Source: Hydrangea macrophylla
Taxonomy: Eukaryota; Streptophyta; Magnoliopsida; Cornales; Hydrangeaceae
Direction of reading: 5' to 3'
Length of the DNA: 64,000 bases
Assembly (NCBI GenBank): GCA_033977485.1
Contig: CM066987.1
Span: 87,328,588-87,392,587 of the forward strand
Of the stretch, positions 24,567-35,315 are shown one piece after another. The notes under the pieces were generated by a model. That model was not told the origin of the DNA. It did no database searches and saw only the letters and a list, made by a program, of their open reading frames with translations. Every line of letters starts with the position of its first letter. The first letter of the stretch is position 1. Position numbers and translations under genes: made by a program.

Positions 24567-25482
24567 CCTATTTTACTTCAATAAAAGGGTTGGACAATTA
24601 TTATACACAGAATATACAACCATACTTCCAGCCATTGAAGGGAGGAAAGCAAGGAGAAGAAGAAAAAGACTAATGATTCTCATGGCCTCCTCCATCAACC
24701 TCTTGTCGTTCATCAATTCCATGGCCAACTAAACCTAGATCTAGGGTTTCAATGAAACCCTAGCCAAGTAATAGGGTTTTATTTATGTTTTTATTTTAGT
24801 TTTATTATGTATGGATGACAGTTACATGTTTCGAGGATTTTTGTAAATAAATCGGGCTTTTATTGATTAAATCATTACTTTCAAAGTTTATTCTTGTCTT
24901 AGATCTATTTTGACTATAATGTGCTTAATGATCTATGCTTGCTGTGCTTGTTTAGATTATTTACATGTAATGGTGCTTTATTGAATTGTGCTATCAAGTA
25001 TCCAAATAGTCCATGCCTAGATTAGACGGATTACACCACAACCCTAGTTTAGTGTGGGATAATTCGTGCTAACCGAAGATGGATTATGTTGGTGCTTGAA
25101 CCATAGTTATTTTCTTGACGGAGGAATTGGGCTTGTAGCTACAATTCCCCATTATCATCAAACTTAATAATCTAATTGAATGCATAAATATTCCTAGTAT
25201 GTCGCTAGTAGTGGATTTGCAATCCTAGGTTCCCTTAGATATATTCATAAAAACATTTTAAATTGCTTTCATAATTTAGATTTAATTTCATTAATTACAT
25301 TAATTTAATTAAAAGTCAAATCAAAATCGTTTTCTTAATTAATTAGATTTAGGTTTTAAAATTAAAGCACTGTAGTATTTCAATCTCTGTGGGTTCGACC
25401 TTTACTTCCACACTGCAAATCTTTTGAAAGTAAAGCACAAATAAGCATACTTTTATATCTTGATATTGACAACATCAATTTT

Positions 25483-25500
25483 TGGCGCCGTTACCGGGGA
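25483..25500 (+). other. Primer binding site of AthA
   Basis: TGGCGCCGTTACCGGGGA, five bases after the LTR. It differs by one base from the TGGCGCCGTTGCCGGGGA tRNA-Asp-type PBS known for Athila elements. Confidence 0.85.
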
Positions 25501-25966
25501 TTGCAAATTACTACCTTTAGTTTTAGAATCTTAGTTTAGTTAATTCGTAAATATTATATTAAGTTTTCATTTTCTTATTTTTTGTTTTATTTTGAGTCAC
25601 TAACTTTTCTTTTCATTTTGTAGTTTCTCGAGTCATCAAATTCTAACGTTTCCGAGAGGATTAGCTAATCACATCAAAGGAGCTTACGCGAAATAAAAAA
25701 AAATATATAAATTGATTCTTTTGAAATTCGCTTTAAACCACTGTAAGTCAGGGCGCTGTGACGCACTATTTGCATTAGTTTAGGGTTAATTGCACTGCAT
25801 TAGCTAGGAAACTCGGGGCGTTGGGCTTGACGCGGTCATTGCATTACAAAATAATATTCATGCATCACAGTAGTTGAGTGCTTTGTTATCTTAGTTGCGT
25901 GATTGCTATTTGTTTTTTTTTTTTATTTTAGTCAGTCTTTATTTTAGTTTATTTTCTTTTTAGTTT
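25501..25966 (+). other. Untranslated leader of AthA
   Basis: No gene. It is homologous to 53464-53914 of AthB (inverted), sharing GGGCGCTGTGACGCACTATT-type words. Confidence 0.6.
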
Positions 25967-27541
25967 ATGTTTGGTACACGTTCAAATAAACCTGAATTAA
26001 AATCTTTCGATCTTGAACTTGAACGTACCCTTAGAATTAATAAGTCTTCAACCCAAGCTCTGAGAGCTCAGTTGAAAATAGACAACGATTCGACTCTAAA
26101 ACCGTATTGATTTACCGGCAGCAACAGCATCTCACTTTGAGATAAAGTCATCTACCATCTCGCTACTTCCATCTTTCCATGGCCGTCTAAATGAAGATCC
26201 ATATCAACACTTAGGAGATTTTCAGGATATATGCTCTACTTTAAAAATTCAAAACTTAACTGATGATGAATTGAAATTACGGCTCTTCCCATTCTCTTTA
26301 AAAGATAAAGCTAAATACTGGCTCCAATCTTTGGAGCCAAATACAATTAGAACATGGGAAGCCATACACACTGCATTTTTACAAAAAATTTCCCTATTAT
26401 GCTTACGAATCAGATAAGGAAATCTATAACAAATTTTGTGATGCAAGATGGGGAAACGCTTTATGATACTTGGGGGAAGTTTAAAGAATTATTACGCTCG
26501 TGTCCACATCATCAGGTTCCTAAGTGGCAGTTGGTACAGGTCTTTTATGAGGGACTTATTCCCTCAGTCCGTAATACCGTCGACACTGTTTGTGCGGGTA
26601 CCTTCCTACACAAAAGTGCCGACGAGGCCTGGAAAATCTTTGAAACATTAAGCGAGAATTCGATGCATCAGGCTGTGTCAGTACGTTCTGAGGGGTACCT
26701 TCGACCTAAGCGAGAGGTAAAGTTTGAGTCAAGTCAATCAATTAAAATACAAGAATTAAATAGAAAACTTGATCAACTTATGAGGATGGGAATTAGGTCC
26801 ACTCCACCTTCTTCAGAGGTATGTGCATTATGTTCTGAACCGTCTCATAATATCTTTGCGTGTCCTTCTGCATCTCAATTTCCTGAGTTTGTTAAGCAAC
26901 ACGTTAATTCTATGCAACAATTCTCACGGAATAATTATAATTCTATGTCGAACAATTTTTCTAATACTTATCGACCCCAATATCAACAAAGTCAATACCA
27001 ACACCCACCTCCTAATCTGAACCCTCCAAGGGATAATGCTTTTGAGGCTACGGTGTTGGCATCCCTTAAAAACATAGAAACTCAAGTCCAAGCACAAGCA
27101 CAAATAGTGCACTCTCATACACAATCCATTGCGAAGCTTGAGTCTCAAATGGGACAAATAGCTACTGCGGTGAGTCGTAGAAATGAGGGAAAGTTACTTG
27201 CGCAAACTATTCAGAACCCTAAGGGACAATACGAGAATGGGGGGTCGAGTGAGAGTGTGAACGCTGTTTCGACTAGGACGACTATTCGAGATGAGGAAGT
27301 TGTAATTCCGGATGAGGTTGAGAAAGATAAAAATATAAATCTGAATAAGGAGGGTGAGGAAACAAATAGGAATAAGACAGATAAAGAACCGGTCCCAACG
27401 AATTATATTCCGAGAATGCCATATCCACCAAAGGTTGAAGGACCGTCAAATTTTTCTAAGAAAAATTCGAAAACGGAAGATATACTCGAGGTGTTTAAAC
27501 AAGTTAAAATTAATATTCCATTTCTCGACGTTATTAAATAA
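25967..27541 (+). pseudogene. Athila gag pseudogene of AthA
   Basis: Starts MFGTRSNKPELK at 25967 and hits a stop at 26110. There AthB has about 60 further codons that are deleted here. The gag core resumes in another frame (SLLPSFHGRLNEDPYQHLG, about 26150) and a frameshift near 26385 moves it to the long frame that ends at 27541. That frame carries SCPHHQVPKWQLVQVFYEGL and the zinc knuckle CALCSEPSHNIFAC. The final stop replaces the Gln of the AthB sequence DAIKQIPAYAK. Gag packages element RNA; this copy cannot make it whole. Confidence 0.85.
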
Positions 27542-28365
27542 ATTCCTCTTACTGTAAATGTCTTAAAGACCTATGCACTCAAAAATGCAAAATACGTAGT
27601 CACACTCCGAAAAAGGTCTTTCTCACGGAAAAAGTAAGTTCTATTTTCCAACATGCTACTCTGAAGTATAAAGATCCTGGTACGCCAACTATTTCATGTG
27701 TCATAGGTGACACTGTCATCCATAGGACCCTCCTTGACTTAGGAGCTAGTGTTAACCTCTTACCTTACCACGTCTATAAACAACTAGGTTTAGGTGAACT
27801 TAAATCTACGGCCGCTACTATTCAATTAGCGGATCGTTCTATTAAAATACCTAGAGGAATTGTCGAGGACGTCTTGGTAAAAGTTGATAAATGTTATTAT
27901 CCTGTCGATTTCATGGTCCTTGATACTGAACCCGTACTAGATGCTAGGAAGCACACTCCTGTCATTCTAGGTCGTCCATTCTTAGCCACCGCTAATGCGC
28001 GTGTCAATTGTCGAACGGGGGTAATGAAAGTGTCATTTGGGAATATGAATTTGAAATTGAATGTTTTCAATGCTATTGATCAGCCACCCAAAGACGATGA
28101 TTATCTGGGTATAGAGGGTAGTGAGGTTAAACGGAATATTGAACTTACTACTGAATTGAACATGGGTGAGGGGAATAATATAGTGAATAATGAGCGGGTG
28201 AATGCAAATAACCTGAATCCTAATGATGAATTTACTCAGAAGGTGAGAAATCGATGTGAATATAAGCAAGATGAACCGTCGAATGAGTTAAGTCAAAACG
28301 ATATGCTTTCTGCTTACCACCGAGCTCTTCCTGATATCCTTAGGGGTACAAAGTCCGATTTTTAG
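27542..28365 (+). pseudogene. Aspartic protease part of AthA
   Basis: After a frameshifted stretch the protease region is open. It has the active-site segment LLDLGASVNLLPYHVYKQLG (Athila uses DLGAS where retroviruses have D-T/S-G) and the flap-distal segment PVILGRPFLATANARVN. The ORF beginning at 27874 covers the second half and ends at 28365. No RT follows. Protease would process Gag. It is separated from gag here by the stop at 27539. Confidence 0.8.
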
Positions 28366-30975
28366 CCTCCATAAATCATGAGCTAGAACAGTCTAGCTAA
28401 AGACGTAAAAGATAGCGCTTCTTGGGAGGCAACCCAAGCTTTAATTCGTTCGTTTCTTTGATTTTTGCATGATTTTGGGTCATTTTGGTCAGTTGTTGAG
28501 TTTCTGAACTGGTTTGGGGGTCAGGGTAAAGTTATTTTTAATTTATATGCATAAAATAAGTAAACCGAGCGAAAATATCCTTCTCGTGCGCGCGGCCCGC
28601 TCGCGCGAGACGTCGCTCGCGCGGCCCGCTGGAGCGAGAGTGTGCCTTAGTGAAATTTTTCTGACTTTTCTTTTTATGAACCTCGGGTTCTCCTCGCGCC
28701 TGGTTTCGCGCGCGCGAGGCATCCCGCTGGAGCGAAGAAAAAATATATATATATTTTGGGATTCACGTGCGCGACGGTCGCTCGCGCGATACCCCATTTT
28801 TCTGATATTTTCTTTTGTTTTCTCTATCAGTCGTCCACACCTGTTCTGATAGGTTTTACTTTTCTATTTTTGTTTCTTCGGTACTTTTAGATCAAGTCGT
28901 ATGTTGCTTTTCTAGATATGTTTTACTTTCTTTTATAGTTTAATATTTTGTTTTTTTTTGTACTTTCTTTAAGTCTTATAGTTTATTTAGTTTATTTTAG
29001 TTTAATTATAGTTCTTCTAGCTGCTTATATTATTTTGTTTGTTTAGTTTCTTTTATCCAGTATTAACAGGTAACATTGACCTTTATTGTAATATTCTATT
29101 GTGTTCACCTGTTCTAGGCTTGTCAAGATCGAGGTAATATCGTTCTTTACATACTTTCCTTTCTTTTGTTTTATTGTTTCATTAGGGACAATGAAAGGTT
29201 TAGGTTTGGGGGTATGCACACGCATGCACATTATACTGTAATTTTTCAAAAATTTTTGATACTTGTGCTTAAATAAACAATGTTACCTACGTTTTTGCAA
29301 TCTTGATTTGATACTTCTTGTTATGTAACTATGATTGTTATAGAATGGTAAACAAGAGAAGATGTGATTAAACATTTGCTGAAGTCATGTTGAGACGTTT
29401 TAGGTCATGTATCATTTGAATTGTAGTTTTATATCATAGTTTTGCACACAAACCTATGCACTGCACGTAGTTGCTTGAATACATGTTTGATGTGAACTAT
29501 AATATGATTCGGATTTCTAGATAACAAAGTGGAGACTAGACCCGGTAAGCTTTTAAGCCTATCTTTTCTTTTTAGAGGGTTATAAGTACACATTGTGTTT
29601 GTCGAATTTCATTGAAATAGCGCACTTACTTGTTGTTTAGTCTCATTATTCTTGTTTTGGTTGATAAGTCAAGTTAAAATATTTGTTACCATGCTAAATA
29701 ATCTTCCGTTGTAAACGTTGAAGAACCATATAACCATAGGAAATGATGGTAGGCCCTCTTTGTTTACTGTTGACCGATTAATGATAAATTTCCTTAGTTC
29801 GCCCCTTGAGCCGTTAAAATGCATTTCTTTCTTTAACTACCATTATCCTGTTTTTGCTCTAATTTGGCCAACTTGGAGTTCACCCCTGAAAGATTGATCA
29901 ACTTTTAGTGGTGTTAAGGCGATGTGTGATTGAGAAAAAGAGGAAAATAAGATAATGTTTGGGGTGGTTGCCTTATTATTTATTGAATATTCTTTTCAAA
30001 AGCAACGACAAGGAAAAGAATAGAGGAAAAGAATAAAAAAGAAAAAAGAATAAGGTTGAAAAAAAAATAGAAGAAAAAAAATTGAAAAGAAAAATCAAAA
30101 GAAGAGAATGAAATGATGAAGTTGGTGGAAGAGCGAATGAAAGAAATTGAACATGCCTTACAATGCCATTCTAAAACTACCTAGTGAATCCTTTCTATCC
30201 TTTTTCATTATCTGAGCCACATTACAACCTTTGAAAAGTCATATTTGATCCTAGGAAACATGGTTTGGATATGAAAACGATGGGAGGGGTATTAAAACAT
30301 GGTAATGACTAATTTTTCTTGATTATTGACATCCTATCCATAAGACTACTGTTCTTTCGTGTCATGCGTCTTTTTCGAGTCATATGTGAGCATTTCTCGT
30401 TTTGAAAACATATTTCCTTTACTCACATATTTTAGAAAAATTACACGTGTTTCTGAGTATTTCATTTTAGAGTGTAATTGACATTGTGAGATTCATAGTC
30501 GAGACATAGTTAAATGGTTATCCGAGTTATATTCCAAGTTCATGACATGCGTGTGTTCATTTGACTACCACATCACACACGTGCAATTTTATGAGAAACT
30601 CTATTGATTTATACGATGCATGTGCTTGAGATTGTTTTTCATGATTTAGGTGGATGTTTCATTATGTTTCTTTATGTTCTTTATTCTATTTCAAATCTTT
30701 CTTATATGATGAAGGAGTATTGAATATTATGTTCTTTATTTTTAATAAAAGTTTTTAAATTAATAAGTTAATAAAGATGGTTGTGGGTGACTTGTTGACG
30801 AGAACCTTCACGAGACTTTAATCGTCCGACTTAGGGACACCTAGGGGTTTAAATGGCTTGTTGCATAAGCTAAATGCAATCATGATCCATGCGAAAATGG
30901 AATAGTATGTTATTAGTAGTTTAGTTTTTATTTTTAGTTTTGCTCGAGGACTAGCAAAATGTGGATTTGGGGGTG
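28366..30975 (+). other. 3' non-coding region of AthA, ending in the polypurine tract
   Basis: 2.6 kb with no gene, where an autonomous element would have RT, integrase and an env-like ORF. It contains CG-palindrome clusters at 28585-28640 and 28693-28795, a first GGTTTGGGGGTATGCACAC at about 29207, an A-rich stretch at 30000-30110 and, at the end, GCTCGAGGACTAGCAAAATG plus ATTTGGGGGTG at 30965-30975. This last is the PPT next to the LTR. The same order is seen in AthB. Confidence 0.75.
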
Positions 30976-32315
30976 TGATCGGGAGAGAACAGATCCTATT
31001 TATATGCCTTAACATATGTTTGTTAGTATCTTTTTATCCTATTTTTGTATATTTTTACTTCGTTTTCTATTTTCTGACAGGTTTTGGAAGGAATCAAATT
31101 AACCAAGTTATATGGGGTGAAAAAGCAGAGCAAAAGAAGCAAGAAAAAGCACCTCGCGCGCGCGACCCGCTCGTGCGAAATCCCAGAAAATCGCTCGCGC
31201 GATCCGCTCGCACGAGGTCCCAATATCGCGCTTGCACGGCCCGCTCGCGCGATCCGTACAGAAATCAAAGTTGCGTATTCTGCTATACTAATGATTCCTA
31301 TGTGAACGAAACTGCCTAATTATGTCTGAAAAGCTAAATACAGCAGTTTTAGTGCGTTTCGGGTTAGGAAAGCTTCCAAAAACTTGTTGTAAATCTATAT
31401 ATACCCTAGTTTACTTCAATAAAAGGGTTGGACAATTTTATACACAGAATATACAACCATACTTCCAGCCATTGAAGGGAGGAAAGCAAGGAGAAGAAGA
31501 AGAAGACCAATGATTCTCATGGCCTCCTCCATCAACCTCTTGCCGTTCCTCAATTCCATGGCCAACTAAACCTAGATCTAGGGTTTCAATGAAACCCTAG
31601 CCAAGTAACAGGGTTTTATTTATGTTTTTATTTTAGTTTTATTATGTATGGATGACAGTTACATGTTTCGAGGATTTTTATAAATAAATCGGGCTTTTAT
31701 TGATTAAATCATTAATTTGAAAGTTTATTCTTGTCTTAGATCTATTTTGACTGTAGTGTGCTCAATGATCTATGCTTGCTGTGCTTGTTTAGATTATTTA
31801 CATGTAATGGTGCTTTATTGAATTGTGCTATCAAGTATCCGAATAGTCCATGCCTAGATTAGACGGATTATACCACAACCCTAGTTTAGTGTGGGATAAT
31901 TCTTGCTAACCGAAGATGGATTATGTTGGTGCTTGAACCATAGTTATTTTCTTGACGGAGGAATTGGGCTTGTAGTTACATTTTCCCATTATCATCCAAC
32001 TTAATAATCTAATTGAATGCATAAATATTCCTATTATGACGCTAGTGGTGGATTTGCAATCCTAGGTTCCCTTAGACATATTCATAAAAATATTTTTAAA
32101 TTGCTTTCATAATTTAGATTTAATTTCATTAGTTGCATTAATTTAATTAAAAGTCAAATCAAAATCGTTTTCTTAATTAATTAGATTTAGGTTTTAAAAT
32201 TAAAGCACTGTAGTATTTCAATCTCTGTGGGTTCATCCTTTACTTCCACACTGCAAATCTTTTGAAAGTAAAGCACAAATAAGCATACTTTTATATCTTG
32301 ATATTGACAACATCA
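30976..32315 (+). repeat. 3' LTR of AthA
   Basis: 1340 bases with the same ends as the 5' LTR, followed by GCCAT at 32316-32320. Palindrome cluster at 31153-31255, TATA at about 31395. Confidence 0.95.
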
Positions 32316-33229
32316 GCCATCACCCTACAAATCATCACCTGCATTAAGAGGGGCAGGGTAATCTAGACGGGGAATGTCCAGGCATTAACGGCCATCAGCT
32401 TACTGAAAGTTGAGTGAATAGAAACTCATAGGGTACCAATGATATAACGTAATAATAAGTGATGGAAGTGTCTAAGATATAGTGTTACAATAGTATCTTT
32501 CTCTTTATTCCAATGTCATTTACTCAACCCTTATCGTCTTGCTAATAAAAGACACGGCACATATTAACCCTTGGAATTGACTTGATTATAAAACTCTTGG
32601 ATACACTAATGCTCTATCTACCGCATCACCGTAAGTCATAGATACCATCTACCATGTAACACCACAAGTCATAGAGGTCATCTACTGCGTACACTGCATG
32701 TCATAGATACCACGTCAGTCCATCTCCCGCTTTTAAGAACATATACACAGTCCACCATATGTCAGGGATTTCATGCTCCAAGCATCGACATATCAATTAG
32801 ATTGTCACAACTTATCGTCTGCTACATACTCTCAACCACCGTAAATCATAGACACCTTCGTTTGTCTATCGCGTTTGAGAATACCTGTTTACCCAGCCAC
32901 CACATATCATAGACACCTTTGTTTGTCTACCACATTTAGGAAACAACTCCTCCCGTAATCATCCTAGAACTTAGCAAACGTACCTATCATTATACCACTA
33001 ACGATTACATGACAGCCCTATTATGGCCTGACTACTCTGACTACTCATACATGAACTGACATAAACAATCAATGTCATAAGCTTAATGCATTATTCTTAA
33101 TTGTACTTATCTGTGTTGTCACATTACCCCTGATCAACCCATAATTGCATAATGGAAGTCTAAATCAAGAATCGAAAAATCAAACCCTTTATATAATTAA
33201 CCAAGGAACTAACCATGTTCTGTAAATGC

Positions 33230-33420
33230 CAATCGATTGGGATAAAACTATAACAATCGATTGACGAAAATGGTAATCGATTGGATCCAAAACCAAGACA
33301 ATCAATTACTACCTTTGGCAATCGCTTGGGTTACAATTTATGGCAATCGATTGGAAATGTATCCAATCGATTAGGACTCAACTGATAGAAATTGATTGGG
33401 AAAAGTCCAATCGATTGGTA
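33230..33420. repeat. CAATCGATTGG palindrome cluster, first block
   Basis: About nine copies or near copies of CAATCGATTGG spaced 15-25 bases apart, within the solo LTR (23749-34190). A second block of five lies at 33946-34086. The two blocks flank the presumed TATA region. Confidence 0.9.
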
Positions 33421-33701
33421 CTTTGTCTTCCCCAGTAGATTCATAAAATAGAATATATAAACTTCTTAAGGATGTATTTAACACATCTAAATGCCACTAA
33501 AACTTGTAAAAATAGTATATAAAGAGACCAAGTGAGTAAAGACTCACTTAGATATGTATGGGGTGTGTTTGGCTTGGAATCCTCAAGCTTTCTCTCTCCT
33601 CCTTCTCTTTCTCTCTTCTTTGTGTTAGATCTCTCTTTGTCTCCTCTTCTTTCTCCCTCTCCTTCTCTTTCTCTTCTTCTCCTTCCTCTCTCTATCCAGA
33701 G

Positions 33702-33703
<2 letters not shown>

Positions 33704-33741
<38 letters not shown>

Positions 33742-33790
33742 ATGTGGATGTATATATGTGTATAGATATATGTGTGTGTATATATCCTAT

Positions 33791-33830
<40 letters not shown>
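33704..33830. repeat. (GT)n and (CT)n microsatellites
   Basis: GT repeat at 33704-33739 and CT repeat at 33793-33830 inside the solo LTR. They create spurious open frames on both strands. Confidence 0.95.
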
Positions 33831-33833
<3 letters not shown>

Positions 33834-33945
33834 ACTGTAAAATAGTCCCAAGGGACAAAAACATCTTATGTATATAGGGAGGGAAGAGTTCCATGCGTCA
33901 AAACACAAAGCAAAGTTGAAAATAAGTTGCAGTTGATGGCATTCA

Positions 33946-34086
33946 ATTGGCCCTTATGGCAATCAATTGGCATTAGATATTTGATGGCAGTCGATTGTGA
34001 GTCAAGGGCAATCGATTGGTATATGTCACATAATGAATTCAGGTCGACGCGATGGCAATCGATTGGGACACAAGGGTAATCAATTG
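33946..34086. repeat. CAATCGATTGG palindrome cluster, second block
   Basis: Five copies or near copies of CAATCGATTGG or CAATTGG, in the part of the solo LTR nearest its minus-strand start. Confidence 0.85.
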
Positions 34087-34195
34087 GTAACCAAAATTTA
34101 ACAAATGAAGGGTAAGGGTTATACAAGTATTCAGGAATTAGCATAAAGTCTTTATTTATTAATATACACCCCAAAATACAGGGTACTACACATTT

Positions 34196-35315
34196 CCCAG
34201 CAGAGTAGGATTACATTTGTTCCCCAATAGAACATTGAATCCCATTTGCATTGCACCATAAGAATTTCCTGCATTATCGCATCAATCACCTTGAATAAAG
34301 CTTCGAATCATGCATGGTCCTTATGGTTTGCCTTTACGGCTCCACAGGTACCTTTTCCCTATCAGAGTTATACCGCATCGCATCCCATGGTTTGCCTTAG
34401 ATGGCTCCATGAATTTGTTCCTCAGTTGAGTTGCCCTTCTTGCCTAGCTCACGTGAAGAGCTATGCATGAAGATGTCGATAATTGCATTCATAGTCACAT
34501 TTGCAAACACTTGTGATGTTTGCCTGAAAGGCTCACCACGGCGTCCCCTAGGCATAGTTCACCTTAAGTGGCTCTATGGACCCTTTTTTTTTGCCACCTA
34601 GCTTATGCAAAGAGCTATGCACAAAGGTGTCGCATGAACTATCCGCACTAAGGACACCCCGCAGTCATATTTACAAATGCTCACAATGTTCGCCTGAAGG
34701 GGTCATCACTGCATCATCTAGGCATAGCTTGCCTTAAGTGGCTCTATGGACCCTTTTTGTCTCCACCTAGCTCACGTGAAAAGCTATGCACGGAGATGTT
34801 GCATGCATCGTCCATAATAGGACACCCCATTATTGCATTGTCCGTGATAGGACACGCCATCATTGTATTGTCCGCGGTAAGGACATCCCATTATTGCATT
34901 ATTCGCGCTAAGGACATCCCATTGTTGCATCGTCCGTGATAAGGACATCCCATTATTGCATCGTCCACATTGCATTGTCCGCACTAAGAACATCACCTCG
35001 AAACCCCGAGTATGTTGCATGTTAGTAGTAGTTTGAGTCTCATATCATTCACTGTGTTTTGCTTGAATTATTGCTTGCATGTGGTGTGCTCAATTAACTA
35101 CAATTGGTCTAATTTCCTACAAAGGAATATATAGGCAGCTCTTTTGAGCGTGAACACTTGATTTTTGATATTTTCTTTGTGTGCTTGTTTGCATGTTTTG
35201 ATTTTCTCAATTTTCTTCCTGAAGTCTTTCGGACTCACTAAAGGGCTGTCATGCATGCTTTGACATTCCCTTATGATGCGCATTGCTTGTCAAGCTCTGT
35301 CAAAGAGGGGAAAAC
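34196..35315 (+). repeat. Hairpin array and tandem repeats of TatB, second part, ending in the polypurine tract
   Basis: Continues the array interrupted at 23748. It includes two or three copies of a unit of about 170-180 bases (34460-34790) matching TatC 8050-8400, then at 34805-34992 about six copies of a 36-base unit with GTCCGTGATAAGGAC. TatC has its 43-base repeat at the equivalent place. The segment 34995-35315 matches TatC 7837-8000 inverted and ends in AAAGAGGGGAAAAC, the PPT. Confidence 0.8.

Larger units (their letters stand above)
24138..25477 (+). repeat. 5' LTR of AthA
   Basis: Starts TGATCGGGAGAGAAC and ends GATATTGACAACATCA. It contains the CG-palindrome cluster at 24313-24416, a TATA box near 24558 and AATAAA at about 24581. 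The apparent Arg-rich open frames over the cluster are by-products of the CG repeats. Confidence 0.95.
24138..32315 (+). mobile_element. AthA: non-autonomous Athila element (gag-protease only)
   Basis: 8178 bases with two LTRs of 1340 bases each, a PBS of tRNA-Asp type, decayed gag, a protease domain, 2.6 kb of non-coding DNA and a polypurine tract. No RT, RNase H or integrase is present in the 5.5 kb internal region. GCCAT duplications flank it. Counted by eye, the LTRs differ at about 55 positions, so this copy is older than AthB. It is inserted in the solo LTR at 23749-34190. Confidence 0.9.
23749..34190 (-). mobile_element. Solo LTR with a nested Athila element
   Basis: Termini TGTCATACACTGG at 23749 and GGGTACTACA at 34190, flanked by the perfect duplication CATTT (23744-23748 and 34191-34195). 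Without the nested AthA element and one copy of its duplication the LTR is about 2.26 kb. Minus orientation is inferred from its relationship to 37695-38735 and from a TATA-like stretch near 33865-33880 on the minus strand. No internal region is present, so it arose by LTR-LTR recombination. The host site is TatB. Confidence 0.85.

Noticed and set aside
33441..33908. 155-codon minus-strand open frame rich in Arg, Glu and His/Thr
   Set aside because: It is a translation of the (CT)n and (GT)n microsatellites inside a solo LTR.
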